Of a stretch of 64,000 bases of DNA, positions 1-9,375 are shown piece by piece. The DNA is from Eublepharis macularius. Taxonomy: Eukaryota > Chordata > Lepidosauria > Squamata > Eublepharidae. Position 1 is the stretch's first letter. The number at the start of each line of letters is the position of its first letter. The translations under genes were made by a program, and so were the position numbers. Location: positions 18,733,926 through 18,797,925 of the forward strand of contig NC_072802.1 of assembly GCF_028583425.1 (NCBI RefSeq). Reading direction: 5' to 3'. The notes below the pieces were generated by a model that saw only the letters and a program-made list of their open reading frames with translations, was not told where the DNA came from and did no database searches.

Positions 1-389
1 TAGGCAAAGAAATGGCATGGGGGGTGGTGGTAAATGTTAAGGTACAGAGGTGAAGCGAGAAAGAAGAACAGAGAAAGGGGGAATATGAGGAGCGCACAAG
101 AAACAGTTGAAAAGAGAAAGTATGTACACGATAAAGAAAGTGGTAAAGAGAAATGATCATGAAAGCCAGGAGGGAATGGTGCCAGAAAACATTTAGGTGG
201 GCACCTTGGCATCCATGGACACCACTTCAGGGATTGCCACAATAAATCTTGGGCTCAACTTAGCAATGTAAATGCACCACAGTTTTGCCAACTGGAGAAT
301 TTTGTGGTCGCAAATGAGCATCATGGCATAATTCAGAACACAGATTTGTAAACTGTTTGCAGAATTCTATCCCACTTTTGACAATGCCA

Positions 390-645
390 GCCATGAAGAT
401 ATCACTGGAATAATAATAGAATATTTCTATACTGCTACAAATACTTTATCTCTATACTTGCCCCAACAACTCTGTAAATTGAATCAGTATTATTATCCCC
501 GCATTGCAGATGGGGAACGGAGGCTGAGTGGCTTGCCTAAGAATGGAACACATTACAAAGTCCAAAAGGCTACAATCAGGACTTAAAGTCCTCTACCACC
601 TTCTTCCTCCCCGTCCATGAAGTCTAACTACACTTACTTCATATG
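390..645 (+). repeat. MIR-like ancient SINE fragment
   Basis: The stretch resembles the MIR core: a TATTATTATCCCC box, then a GCAGATGGGGAA-like box and a GGCTGAGTGGCTTGCC-like box, in the order seen in mammalian and reptilian MIR/CORE SINEs. Similarity is by eye and diverged. The flanking bases 1-389 and 646-1014 show no recognisable element or gene and belong to the HMGN intron 3 side. Confidence 0.5.
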
Positions 646-1020
646 TCCTGATGCTATCATGTCATACGTTTTTCTTCCTCGATTTCACAGGGGATGCACA
701 AGCATAAAGATACGACAACATGGAACAAATTGTACTAGATATTAAGAAGGGGGGGGGGGCTTGATGTGGAGTTGCCGTTTTTAGCAGCTGCATAGCGTTC
801 CTTGAAATGTGTGTTTCTGTCCCAAGGTCACCTTCTAAGGTCACAGCTGAGATGAGATCTGGACCGGGAACTTCTGCTCTACAACATGAGGCTGCACCCT
901 CCCAAAGCACTTTCCAAGATAAGATTCTCTGATTAGAACCTACTAGCACGAAGGCTCTCAAAACATCAGCACATAGTGGAAACATTAACATTGAAGAAAA
1001 GAACTGGGAGAGCTACTCAC

Positions 1021-1050
1021 TGCAGATAACCTAGCCGATCGTCTCTTTGG
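1021..1050 (-). CDS. HMGN5: HMGN-family protein, coding exon 3 (30 bp)
   Basis: Read on the minus strand this 30-bp exon encodes PKRRSARLSA, the start of the nucleosome-binding domain that defines HMGN proteins (RRSARLSA is the invariant core that contacts the H2A/H2B acidic patch). It is bounded by a CTTTGTGCAG acceptor (from 1060 down to 1051) and a GTGAGT donor (1020 down to 1015). Both splice sites are in phase 0, matching the 30-bp exon 3 of vertebrate HMGN genes. HMGN proteins bind nucleosome cores in the nucleus and loosen compact chromatin. The next exon (rest of the nucleosome-binding domain and the acidic tail) is not visible between 1 and 1014, so the gene continues off the left edge. 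The choice of HMGN5 rests on exon 2 length and on divergence from SH3BGRL. The HMGN family call is strong, the paralogue less so. Confidence 0.88.
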
Positions 1051-1104
1051 CTGCACAAAGGAAAGACAAACTGTAAGTCAATTCCATTAGAACCAGATCA
1101 GTAA

Positions 1105-3085
1105 AGGAATATATTTGTTTATTTAGAATACTTCTATGCCGCCTCTTCAGAGTTCTGTTCGAGGTGGCTTACAATTAAAAACTACAGTATTAAAACAAGC
1201 CATTGGATAAAACAGCATAAAAAACTATCCCCGAAACAGAAGACGACCATTAAAAAGCTGATTAGGTAAAACTCCAAATTAAACCTATGGGGAAAGATAC
1301 GTTTTTAAGCCTGGTGCCAAAAAGCAAGTAAAGGAGGCACCAGGTGAGCTTCAAGAGGGAGGCATTCCAAAGGCAAAGTGCCACCACAGAAAATTCCCTC
1401 TCTCTCGTTGCCACCTGCCTCACCTCTAAAGACAGGGGCACAGAGAGCAGGGCTTGAGAGGCAGAGCTTAATTGGCAGACTGGATAGTATGGAAGGAGAC
1501 AGTTCTTCAGGTACCCTGGCTCCAAGCCGTTTAGGGCCTTAAAGGTAAGAACTAGCACTTTGAATGGTTCCCAGAAACCGACGGGTAACCAGTGCAGATC
1601 TTTCAGCACAGGGGTGATACAATCCCTGTAACCGATCCCTGACACCAGCCTGGCTGCCACATTTTAAACCATTTTAAAAGGTGGAGTTTCTAAACCATTG
1701 CCAAGGCAGCCTCATGTAGGGCGCATTACAGGAAGCTAACGGATGCAATTAGAGCACAAATCACTACGGCCAGGTCACGCTTTTCGAGGAACAGCCACAG
1801 CTGGCAAACCAGCTGGAGCTGGAAAAAGGTGCTACATGACATGGAGGCTACGCAAGCCTCCAACTGAAGGATCCAGTAGAACCCCCAACCTGTTCCTTCA
1901 GTGGGAGCGCAACACCCTCCCAGACAGGCTGGCTTTGTAGTTCCCAAGCAGCTTCTTCATTGACCAACAGAATCTCAGTCTTATCTGGACTGAGCTTCAG
2001 TTTATTGGCCCTCATCCATCCCATTACCTTCTCCAAGCACCTATTTAAGACTTCCACAAACCCACTTTGTCTAGCTGTGAAGGAGGCACAGAGCTCGGTG
2101 TCATCTGCATACTGGTGGCACTTCACTCCAACTTCCTGGATAACTTCTCTCAGCTGTCTTAGACAGGTGTTCAATACCACAGGGGATAAGGTGGAACGCT
2201 GTGGGACCTCATAGCATAAATGCCACTGGGCCAAGCAACAGTCCCCCCATACCACCTTCTGGAGTCAATGAAGAGTGGAACCACTGAAGCAGAGTGCCCC
2301 CAACTCTCCAGCAGGGTGCCATGGTTGATGTCGTTGAAAGCCACCGAGAGGGCCAGAAGAATCAACATGGACACGCTTCTCCTATCACTCTCCCCAGTGA
2401 AGGTCATGAGTCAGGCCGACCAAGGCCCTTTTCATCCCAAAGCCAGGCCTGAATCCAGAATGAAATTGGCCTAGATAATCCGTCTCCTCCAAAATTACCT
2501 GAAGTTGTGTAGCTACCATCTGCTTGAGCACTTTGTCCAATATTAGCCACTGGCCAGTAATTGTTTAGGTTATTTGGGTCCAGGGGTGCCTTCTTCAGGA
2601 GGGGTCTTTATAATGGCCTCTTTCAGAGTGGCTGGATCTACACCCTCCTACAGAGATGCATTTACCTCCTGGACCCAGTCAACCAACCCAGCCTGGCATG
2701 GTACTAGCAGCCATGAGGGGCAAGGGGCAAGGCTGGACACGGTGGGCCTCACACTTCGAAGCAGCTCGTGCACTTCATCAGGCCTCACCAAATGAAAGTC
2801 ATCCATACAACAAAGACCTGACTGCACTCCAATAATATCCTGAGATTGAACCAGTCCAACTGTGGCGTCACCGGCAGCTGTGAGCAATTTTATCTGCAAA
2901 ATATATTGCAAAGGAATCACAGCAGGCGTGTTTACTTTCCAGGTCAATATCCTGTAGAGCTTGAAAGAAAGCCCTTTTACGACTCGGAAAAGATCAGCCA
3001 GTTGACGTTGTGGCGATGCAATGGTGGCAGAAAAGTATGCATGCTTCGCTGCCACCACCGCCAGAGCAGGCACAATAATGTGCTC
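1105..3085 (-). mobile_element. L2/CR1-group LINE, 5'-truncated, in HMGN5 intron 2
   Basis: Minus-strand frames carry reverse transcriptase pieces of a Jockey-superfamily LINE of the L2/CR1 type common in squamates. They include the catalytic YADD box (about 2111-2100, context QYADDTEL), a thumb segment VMGWMRANKLKLSPDKTE just after it, and the C-terminal LHWLPV...FKVLVLTFKALNGL block near 1605-1520. The 3' end is the expected short UTR with a 'gaggcggcatagaagtattctaaataaa'-like tail at about 1105-1165. Coding is split over at least four short open stretches in different frames, so the copy is dead. It lies wholly between HMGN exons 2 and 3. A search against squamate L2 and CR1 consensi would settle the clade. 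Confidence 0.8.
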
Positions 3086-3800
3086 TCACTTGCGTTCAGT
3101 CACATTCACTTGAAGTTTTCCTCCACTTGCGCTCTAACCCTCTGCCTGTTTCATCATCCAAAGCTTCTCAGCAAACCAAGGAGGATTCCACACTCCATGG
3201 AAGAAGAGGGGGCACTTGGGAGTAATGATGTCCACCGCCTGGGGCATCTCCATAATCCTCAGGTCTCCAAGAGACGTCAGGAACCCTTTTGGATCCATCA
3301 GCTTCCTGGGGCGGACCATCATAATTGTCCCCCTACCATTCTGCAGATTGCAAGTCCATGATTCCAAATTCCGGGCATATTTGATTAAATTCCAGTAAAA
3401 CATATAAAGCACCATGCAGTCAAAGTTAAACACTTTCATGACTCCAATCCTCAACGTATTTCCAAAAGAGCAAAGTCCACTGGAGTCTGTGGGGTTTCCT
3501 TCTGCATACACACAGCTAAGATTGACATTGTAGTTCCCACTGACTTCACTAGGGAAGAAGTATGTTCTGGCTTAAGGTGTTTTCACTCAAATCAACAATA
3601 TTTAAGAACACTTATAATTCGCTGGACGACGGTCCGTCTGACTGACTACCTGTACCCAAAAGTTTTAGAACCCGTCCCAGCAATGGCTTGTTGCAGATTT
3701 TTAAGCAATTTGTGAATAAATAATAGATCGAGTAATCTCCTTTAACAGGGAGGGGAGAAGAGCAAGGATGAATGTTTTATAATGATATCACATAAACAAA
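3086..3800. other. intronic sequence, no recognisable feature
   Basis: HMGN5 intron 2 between the LINE and exon 2. The first part (to about 3540) may be a more diverged 5' continuation of the LINE, because weakly open minus-strand frames persist there, but no domain is recognisable. The remainder is AT-rich and featureless. Confidence 0.4.
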
Positions 3801-3805
3801 CTTAC

Positions 3806-3835
3806 CTCCTCCTTTACCTCACCTTCAGCTGCAGC
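3806..3835 (-). CDS. HMGN5: HMGN-family protein, coding exon 2 (30 bp)
   Basis: On the minus strand these 30 bp encode AAAEGEVKEE. The exon is flanked by an AATAG acceptor (3840 down to 3836) and a strong GTAAGT donor (3805 down to 3800). It joins exon 1 (MPKRK) and exon 3 (PKRRSARLSA) in phase 0 on both sides. In HMGN genes exon 2 is the short, variable linker between the MPKRK start and the nucleosome-binding core. Ten codons equals the human HMGN5 linker (as I recall it), whereas HMGN1, HMGN2 and HMGN3 have 11 or more. The acceptor is preceded by an unusual A-rich run and then a T-rich tract, so its polypyrimidine tract sits further upstream than usual. Confidence 0.85.
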
Positions 3836-4288
3836 CTATTTTTTTTTTTAAAAAATAAAGCACATACAAAAAATAAGTATTTGCATTTGTGTTATTTCCC
3901 CTTAAAATGTCAAACGTGCAAACAACTCTCTAGGGGTCTAAGATATTGGCCAAGACACGGTTAGCCATGGTTTTCATCCTTATGTTCCGATCTAGCATGG
4001 AATGCCGTTGCCAGTTCGGTCTGCATGCAACTCAAGGGGTGACCAAGTAAAACAAACTCAAGAACTCAGGGCTGGCCACTGATGGATTGTATTTCTTATT
4101 GTGCAAGCCAGATCTTTGCAGTTCCTCATCTACCCTTTGTGCTTTGCCTAACAGAAGTCATTTCTGTCATTACAAAGTTCTGCAAAATGTTTGCAAAAAT
4201 AACAAAGAATCCTGCTTTTCCCACTCACGACTGAAATTCTGCTGCCTTCAGAAAGTTGTAAGCTGACCTCCAAACTCCCAGAGCAAAG

Positions 4289-4307
4289 ACTACAATTCCC
4301 AGAATGC
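4289..4307 (+). promoter_or_regulatory. ZNF143/THAP11-type promoter motif
   Basis: The 19 bases ACTACAATTCCCAGAATGC match the long ZNF143 (Staf)/THAP11 binding motif found in many vertebrate promoters. It lies in HMGN5 intron 1, about 1.4 kb inside the gene from exon 1. A TATAAAAG box follows at about 4411. Whether this marks an alternative promoter or belongs to an old repeat cannot be told from the sequence. Confidence 0.5.
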
Positions 4308-4527
4308 CCCAGCAGCCAATTTGTTTTGTTTTACGTCCTTGCGTCAAAAGTCGCCCCAGCCTTAAAAAAAAAAAAAAGAGTTCCCGCCAAATTACTTGCA
4401 AGAAGGTCGCTATAAAAGGGATTTTTTCTTTGGCAAGGACGTTCCTCCTCACTTTAGACAGGGGAGACATGACCCAGAGAGGAGGCAACAGAAGTGAATT
4501 AGATGAGACTGGGATGGGGGGGGGGCA

Positions 4528-4720
4528 TTGGGGTTCTCAGCTCCGGGTTGGGAAATTCTTGGAAATTTGGGGGGGGGGGGCTGGTGGGAGTTGGGGAGCG
4601 GAGGGACCTCCACAGAGTCCACCCTCCAAAGCATTTTCTCCAGGGGAACTGAACTTTGAAGTCGAGATCAGTTGCAATTCTGCGAAATCCCCAGGTCACA
4701 CCTGGAGGTTGGCAGCCCTA
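4528..4720 (+). mobile_element. short DNA element, AGGGTTGCCA-terminated family (copy 1)
   Basis: A diverged copy of a roughly 200-bp family recurring at 7079-7295, 28969-29172 and 53212-53406. Shared blocks are a run near 'gggaaattcttggaaatttgg', a 'ccaccctccaaagc' block, 'ttttctccagggga' and a 3' end reading GGTTGGCAGCCCTA. Intact members elsewhere begin AGGGTTGCCA and end TGGCAACCCT, so the family probably has terminal inverted repeats. It lies in HMGN5 intron 1. Confidence 0.6.
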
Positions 4721-4999
4721 GGAGAGAAACGGGGGAGGGTAAAACAGCATTGCATAAGCCTCGCTTTGCACACAGGTACAGCGCCAAATCTCTCTGCAAA
4801 CTGGATCTTTGCAGGTTTAGTTTTTCAAGCAATCCCTGCTTCACGAATGAAACTACAGATGGATTAATCTCTCGGGTTGGGGGGGGGTTAGAAGAGGGGG
4901 GGGTAAGGCACCCCCTCGCCTTTTTGTACAGGACAAGAAATAGTTTATTTGCGGGAAAGACGTTGAGGGCGAAGCCCCTCTCCTCCACCCCCCACTCCC

Positions 5000-6800
5000 C
5001 CCGTTCTATTCAGCCTGGTCGGAAATCCCTGGCTCGCAAGGCCCCCCCCCCCCGCAAGGGCAATTTCAAAACTCTGCGCCGCCTAATGGCTCCGAATCAC
5101 CATTGCACAACCATCTGGTATGACAAGAAGTAGGAGGAAGGACACACACAAAAAAAGAACAAAGGCAAACGCAGCAGAAAGAGCCCCGGGCTGGATCCAA
5201 CCCTCGCAAGGAAGCCCCCGCCAAGCCCCCTGCAGAGGACCGTAAAGGCTGCGGGAAGCAACCTGCCGGGTTTCTTTGGGGCGAGCGGGGGAAGGCGGCA
5301 AGGCTTCCGCGCCTCGCCCCCTCGGTCTCCGGAGGGGCACCCGCGGCGGGCGGGCGGGCGGGCGCGATGGCTGTGTGTAATCCAGCATGGAGCCAGCTTG
5401 CCAGCAGCCTTCGCTCGCCAAACAAAACAGCCCAAACTCAACTCCGCTCGAGCTCTGCTCGCCCCAGTCGCCTTCTCCAAGCCGCTCTCCCATCAGCATC
5501 AGCTCCACTTCAAGGCACGCACCGACATATTAAAATGCAAACACACACACACACACAACTACACACGGAGCGCGCGCGCGCGCAAATCAAGACATTTTAT
5601 CCCCCCCACCACCACTCTTCTTCCTCCATTCCTCTCCCTCCCTCCAATATTTTTGTTTCTTCGCTTACCTTTCTTTTGGGCATAGTTGAACCTGAATAGC
5701 TGCTTGCAAAAGAAGAAAGATTGATGTCTATTTCAAAGAGATTTAATGAAGCTACCCCTCCCCCAAAAGCGTTCCAAAAAAAAGGAAAAGCACCACGCGC
5801 AAAATTAAAAACACCAAACAAACCCTTTTGGGAAAGGCTTTGTTTTCAAATTAAACAAAAACAAAATCCCTCGTTTCAACGCTATATAAAAGACCGAAAT
5901 TTAATTGCAGTAGAAACCGAACACCCCCCAAAAATATATATTCCCCCCTCTTTATTGCAAACAGTAAAATACACCAACACTCAACCAAACTGCATGAATG
6001 GAGAGCGCGAGATGGGTCCGGCCTCTGACTGATGCGAGCCTCGGCCAATGGGAGCGCCGGGCCGGAGCGGGGAAGGGGCTGGTTGTGGGGCTCGGACGAG
6101 AGGCGGAGCTGGACTCTTAGCGCGAGAGAGACGCTCGCGCGCACATCCAGGGCAGTCGCCAGGCTTACGCCGTGTGCGTAAACGAGCGGCCCTTAAGGCT
6201 CTTCTTGAATACCCCCCCCACCTCCCTGGCCCAATGGAGAAGGCGGCGCAGTGGCTGCTGCGCCGGCCTTTGCCGCGCTTGCTTTTTGGCTGGGGGAGCG
6301 CTGGATCCGAATACCGCCCTTGGGTGCAAAGCACCGGAGAGAATGCAAAGGCGCTTGGCCAGCCGCCCGGGCGCCTGGCCTCCTCGGGCGCTGCGCTCGC
6401 TTTGCAGCAGCCCGGAGCTGAAACTTCCCTGAAAGTTACCCGAGGCAGGCGGTGGGAGCCTTTCTCTTCCCAGCGCCACCAGCAACATGGCTGCCCTGGC
6501 ACCTTCCTGCCTGCCTTCCCTCGGCAAGGGGGTGGAGAGGAGGACGGGTGTAGCTTCGCAGGGGGAGGCCGCAGCGGGGGAAATGCGGGGCCTCGTCTTT
6601 CTCTCACCACGGGAACGGCGGGGGCAGCTTGGCCTCCCTGGGGGACTGAGGTCGGCATTATGGCAGGCCACGAAACCAGCGCTGCAGGCCGCTTCTCCGC
6701 CCGTCCCCTTCGCTTTTCGCCAGATCGCAATGGATAGGTGCAGCTTCCTTTTCAAAAACAGTAAATTTGGGCCTGCCCTGTCGGCTTCCCCCAGGCTCAC
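5000..6800. promoter_or_regulatory. CpG island and promoter region of HMGN5
   Basis: This stretch is GC-rich and dense in CpG, surrounding HMGN exon 1. A CCAAT box stands at about 6044-6050. No TATA box is evident on the minus strand, as is usual for CpG-island promoters. The start of transcription probably lies between about 5700 and 6150, but no single base can be chosen. An alternating purine-pyrimidine tract, (CA)n at 5539-5557 followed by (CG)n at 5571-5582, lies just inside intron 1. The long open frames here in several phases are a side effect of high GC content and are not annotated as genes. Confidence 0.75.
5669..5683 (-). CDS. HMGN5: HMGN-family protein, coding exon 1 (MPKRK)
   Basis: On the minus strand 5683 down to 5669 reads ATG CCC AAA AGA AAG, encoding MPKRK, the invariant N-terminus of HMGN proteins and part of the nuclear localisation signal. 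It is followed directly by a GTAAGC donor. HMGN genes characteristically end coding exon 1 after exactly these five codons. The exon sits inside a CpG island, with the 5' UTR extending to higher coordinates. Intron 1 is 1833 bp (3836-5668) and intron 2 is 2755 bp (1051-3805). Divergent orientation relative to SH3BGRL at 40956 reproduces the human HMGN5-SH3BGRL arrangement. Confidence 0.87.
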
Positions 6801-7078
6801 GTACAATGGCAGCCTCCATCGAAACGTGTTTAGCAGAAATCATTTAAGAATCGCGCCCCAACCAGTATGCTGAAGTTTGCCCTCTTGCTTTCAAGGAAAT
6901 GGGTTTGAGGCTGGAGACGCGAACGACAGTTTTGCTCTGGGAATCCCACCTAAGCGGGTTTTCTGGAAACGGGTGCAGAGCTGAGCATACTTGGAAGTGA
7001 GTTCTTCGGGTCTGTTTAAACGCGAGTAAGGGTGCAACGAGATGTGTTGCACATTATGGAACATGCATTTATTTTCAT

Positions 7079-7295
7079 AGGGTTGCCAACTCTGGGCTGG
7101 GAAGGCCCTGGAAATATGGGGATGTACCCTGGGGAGGGTGGGTTTTGGGGAAGGGAGGGAGCTCAGTGGGGATAATGCTGTAGGGTCTTCCCTCCAAAGC
7201 AGCCATTTTCTCCAGGGGAAACTGATCTTTGTCCCCCAGAGATCAGTTACAATCTCGGGAGATCTTCTAGGCCCCACCTGTAGGTTGGCAAGCCT
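7079..7295 (+). mobile_element. short DNA element, AGGGTTGCCA-terminated family (copy 2)
   Basis: Starts AGGGTTGCCAACTC and ends GGTTGGCAAGCCT, giving short imperfect terminal inverted repeats. The interior shares the 'ttttctccaggggaaactgatc' neighbourhood and a 'cagttacaatctcgggagatcttc' segment with the other copies. It is the best-preserved pair of ends in the window for this family. It is non-coding. Confidence 0.65.
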
Positions 7296-7579
7296 AATTT
7301 CAAACATTGGCACCTGGGTGGTAATGCTTCTCAAGGTATAAAATTCTTTTATCCTTATCCACGAGTAAAAGTCGAGCAGAGAGCTCTTTTGAGAAGGGAA
7401 AGGGCTTTCTTTAAAGTATGCAGTGTGCTCCCACTGTGGTTAAAACCAAATTAAAAACTGACACCTGGACAAAGGGCGTCTGCAAAGGGCCAGAGTGCTT
7501 TCACAAACACTGGTGAAAAGAAGCAGGTAATGGGCCAATTCAAAGTACTGATAAGGAAGTGAGCAAAGTAGTGCCTGAC

Positions 7580-8001
7580 TAGGGTTCCCAGGTGCCTGCC
7601 GGCGGTGGATAAACTCCTGGGAATTTGCTCCCTTGTCCACCGATCACTCAGCGATTGGCAGGAGGGGGCAAGCTCCCAGAGGTTGCCTGCCACCAGCAGG
7701 CACCTCAGGAACAGGCGCCCCCAACCGGCACGGCGATGTCACTTCCAGAAGTGATGTAATTGCGCTGCCTGGAGGAGCATTTCCACGCTTCATTAGGGGC
7801 CAATTTGGGCCCCGAACAGGCCGAATTGTCCCCATGCAGAGTGTGGGAGCACTCACAGCTGGTGTGATGTCACTTCCGGAAGTCACATCATCACACCAGC
7901 TCTGGAGTGTGCGCATGTGAAGATCAGCATGCTGCCAGCACATGGTAAGTGCCGGGTCTCCAACCCTCCCAGTGGGAAGATAGAGGGTCCTAGCAACCCT
8001 A
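7580..8001 (+). mobile_element. hAT-type non-autonomous DNA transposon, TAGGGTTCCCA family (copy A)
   Basis: Begins TAGGGTTCCCAGGTGCCTGCCGG and ends CCTAGCAACCCTA. It is homologous over most of its length to copy B at 8211-8525. It is about 110 bp longer, with an internal GC-rich part that includes two near-repeats of 'gatgtcacttccggaagt'. The flanks GTGCCTGA (left) and GTGCCTCC (right) suggest a decayed 8-bp target duplication. Confidence 0.65.
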
Positions 8002-8210
8002 GGTGCCTCCCATCTTTTGCCTTGAATCGTTCCCCCACAGTACTAGTGAGAATTTTAATTCACTTTAAACCCTGCTAACAAGATATTTTATTACTGGCTT
8101 TTTTAACAAAAAAGATTTAAAGTGATTAGCAAAATATTGTGCCACCTTTTGTTTAAGATCTAAGGAGCCAACTCATGGCAGAAGAGCTGCAATGAGTCGG
8201 GGCTTGTGGC

Positions 8211-8525
8211 TAGGGTTCCCAAGTGCCTGCCGGTGTTTGGCAAACTCGCAGGGATTTGCCCCCCTGCCCGCTGATCACCCAGCGATTGGTGGCAGGTAGC
8301 AAGCCCCCGGAGGTTGCTCACTACCGGCTGGCACGCAGGGAACACGTGCCATGCACTCGCTTCCTGGAGGTGTGGCGATGTCACATCCGGAGGTGATGTC
8401 ACTGTATCAGCTCTGGGGTACGCACATGCCTTGCACACATGCAAAGGATACCTCGTACCTGATATGAGGTAAATGCCGGGGACCCTACCCTCCCGGTGGG
8501 GGAGGAGAGGGACTTGGCAGCCGTA
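8211..8525 (+). mobile_element. hAT-type non-autonomous DNA transposon, TAGGGTTCCCA family (copy B)
   Basis: Begins TAGGGTTCCCAAGTGCC and ends GACTTGGCAGCCGTA. It is flanked by a perfect 8-bp target duplication CTTGTGGC (8203-8210 and 8526-8533), the length made by hAT transposases. It shares 'cagggatttgcccccctgcc' and 'gatcacccagcgattgg' blocks with copy A. No transposase coding is present. Confidence 0.78.
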
Positions 8526-8730
8526 CTTGTGGCACACTTGGCAAGGAGACTGGTTATGGCGCTGAGTCAGGCCTGTGCTACTCCCTGCTTCTCTAATGGT
8601 GCACAGCAATGGGCTTCTTGGAGGGGTGGGAGGAAGGGTAGCCATGCTACAAAAACCACTCAAAACTCCATGGCCCATATGCCATGTCCAAACGTACCCC
8701 AATCTCCTGAATCACATACATGAACACGCT

Positions 8731-8840
8731 TAGTACCAAGTCAGACCATCAGTCAAACAAGGTCAGCATTGTCTGCTCTATTAGAGACTCCCCATTGTCT
8801 CAGCAGAAGTCTTTCACAGCACTGACTACCTGAGCCTTTG
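8731..8840 (-). mobile_element. tRNA-derived SINE (GTGGCTCAGTGGTAGAGC family), 3' part
   Basis: The plus strand reads 'accaagtcagaccatcagtc ... gtcagcattgtctgctct ... cagaagtctttcacagcac', the reverse complement of the 3' domain of a SINE whose fuller copies lie at 52070-52262 and 59620-59812. The tRNA-like head is missing here. Confidence 0.6.
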
Positions 8841-8934
8841 AGCCAGAGAGGTTGGGAATTGAACCTGTGGTGCTCTGTATGTAAAGAAAAGGTAGCATGC
8901 TGTGTAGTTCTCACCAGAGTAGTCTCTACCCCAG

Positions 8935-9040
8935 CCTCTTGCTGAGTGGTCTTCTATGTAAGTGTTGGTCTCTAAGGTGCCCTGGGACTCAAATCCTGCA
9001 GTTCTACTGCAGACCAACACGGCTACCCACCTAAAACTCT
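8935..9040 (+). mobile_element. Penelope-type 3' tail fragment
   Basis: Contains 'ttggtctctaaggtgccctg ... ttctactgcagaccaacacggctacc', the conserved end of the Penelope-like elements of reptiles. The same motif ends the element at 54519-55661. No coding. Confidence 0.6.
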
Positions 9041-9146
9041 CAAATGCAGTTATTTCATATGAGCCGCTGGGAAAACAGGATAAAAAACATTAACTTTTAT
9101 TCACTGCTGGGGATAGGATAAATAAGGATGTCCAGGAAAGAGGCGT

Positions 9147-9375
9147 ATAATAACAACAACAACTGATTTATATACCACCCTTCAGGACAACTTAATGCCC
9201 ACTCAGAGCAGTTTACAAAGTGTGTCATTTATTATCCCCACAACAAAACACCCTGTGAGGTGGGTGGGGCTGAGAGAGCTCACGAGAACTGTGGCTTCAA
9301 GTGGAGGAGTGGGGAATCAAACCCGGCTCTCCAGATTAGAGTCCTGTGCTCTTAACCACTACACCAAACTGGCTT
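9147..9375 (-). mobile_element. Sauria-type tRNA SINE
   Basis: On the minus strand it starts with the tRNA-like head (GCCAGTTTGGTGTAGTGGTTAAG = A box; GGTTTGATTCCCCACTCC = B box region). It then runs through the 'agctctcgtgagctctctcagcc' and 'cacctcacagggtgttttgttgtgggg' blocks. It ends in a Bov-B-like 'gggtggtatataaat' tail and a (GTT)n run. Copies B-D are at 23035, 39233 and 43056. Confidence 0.85.

Noticed and set aside
5066-6873. Several overlapping open frames of 60-249 codons in the 5-6.9 kb GC-rich block
   Set aside because: They occur in many phases on both strands of a CpG island, contain low-complexity Pro/Arg/Ala runs and no domain. The real coding here is only the five-codon HMGN exon.
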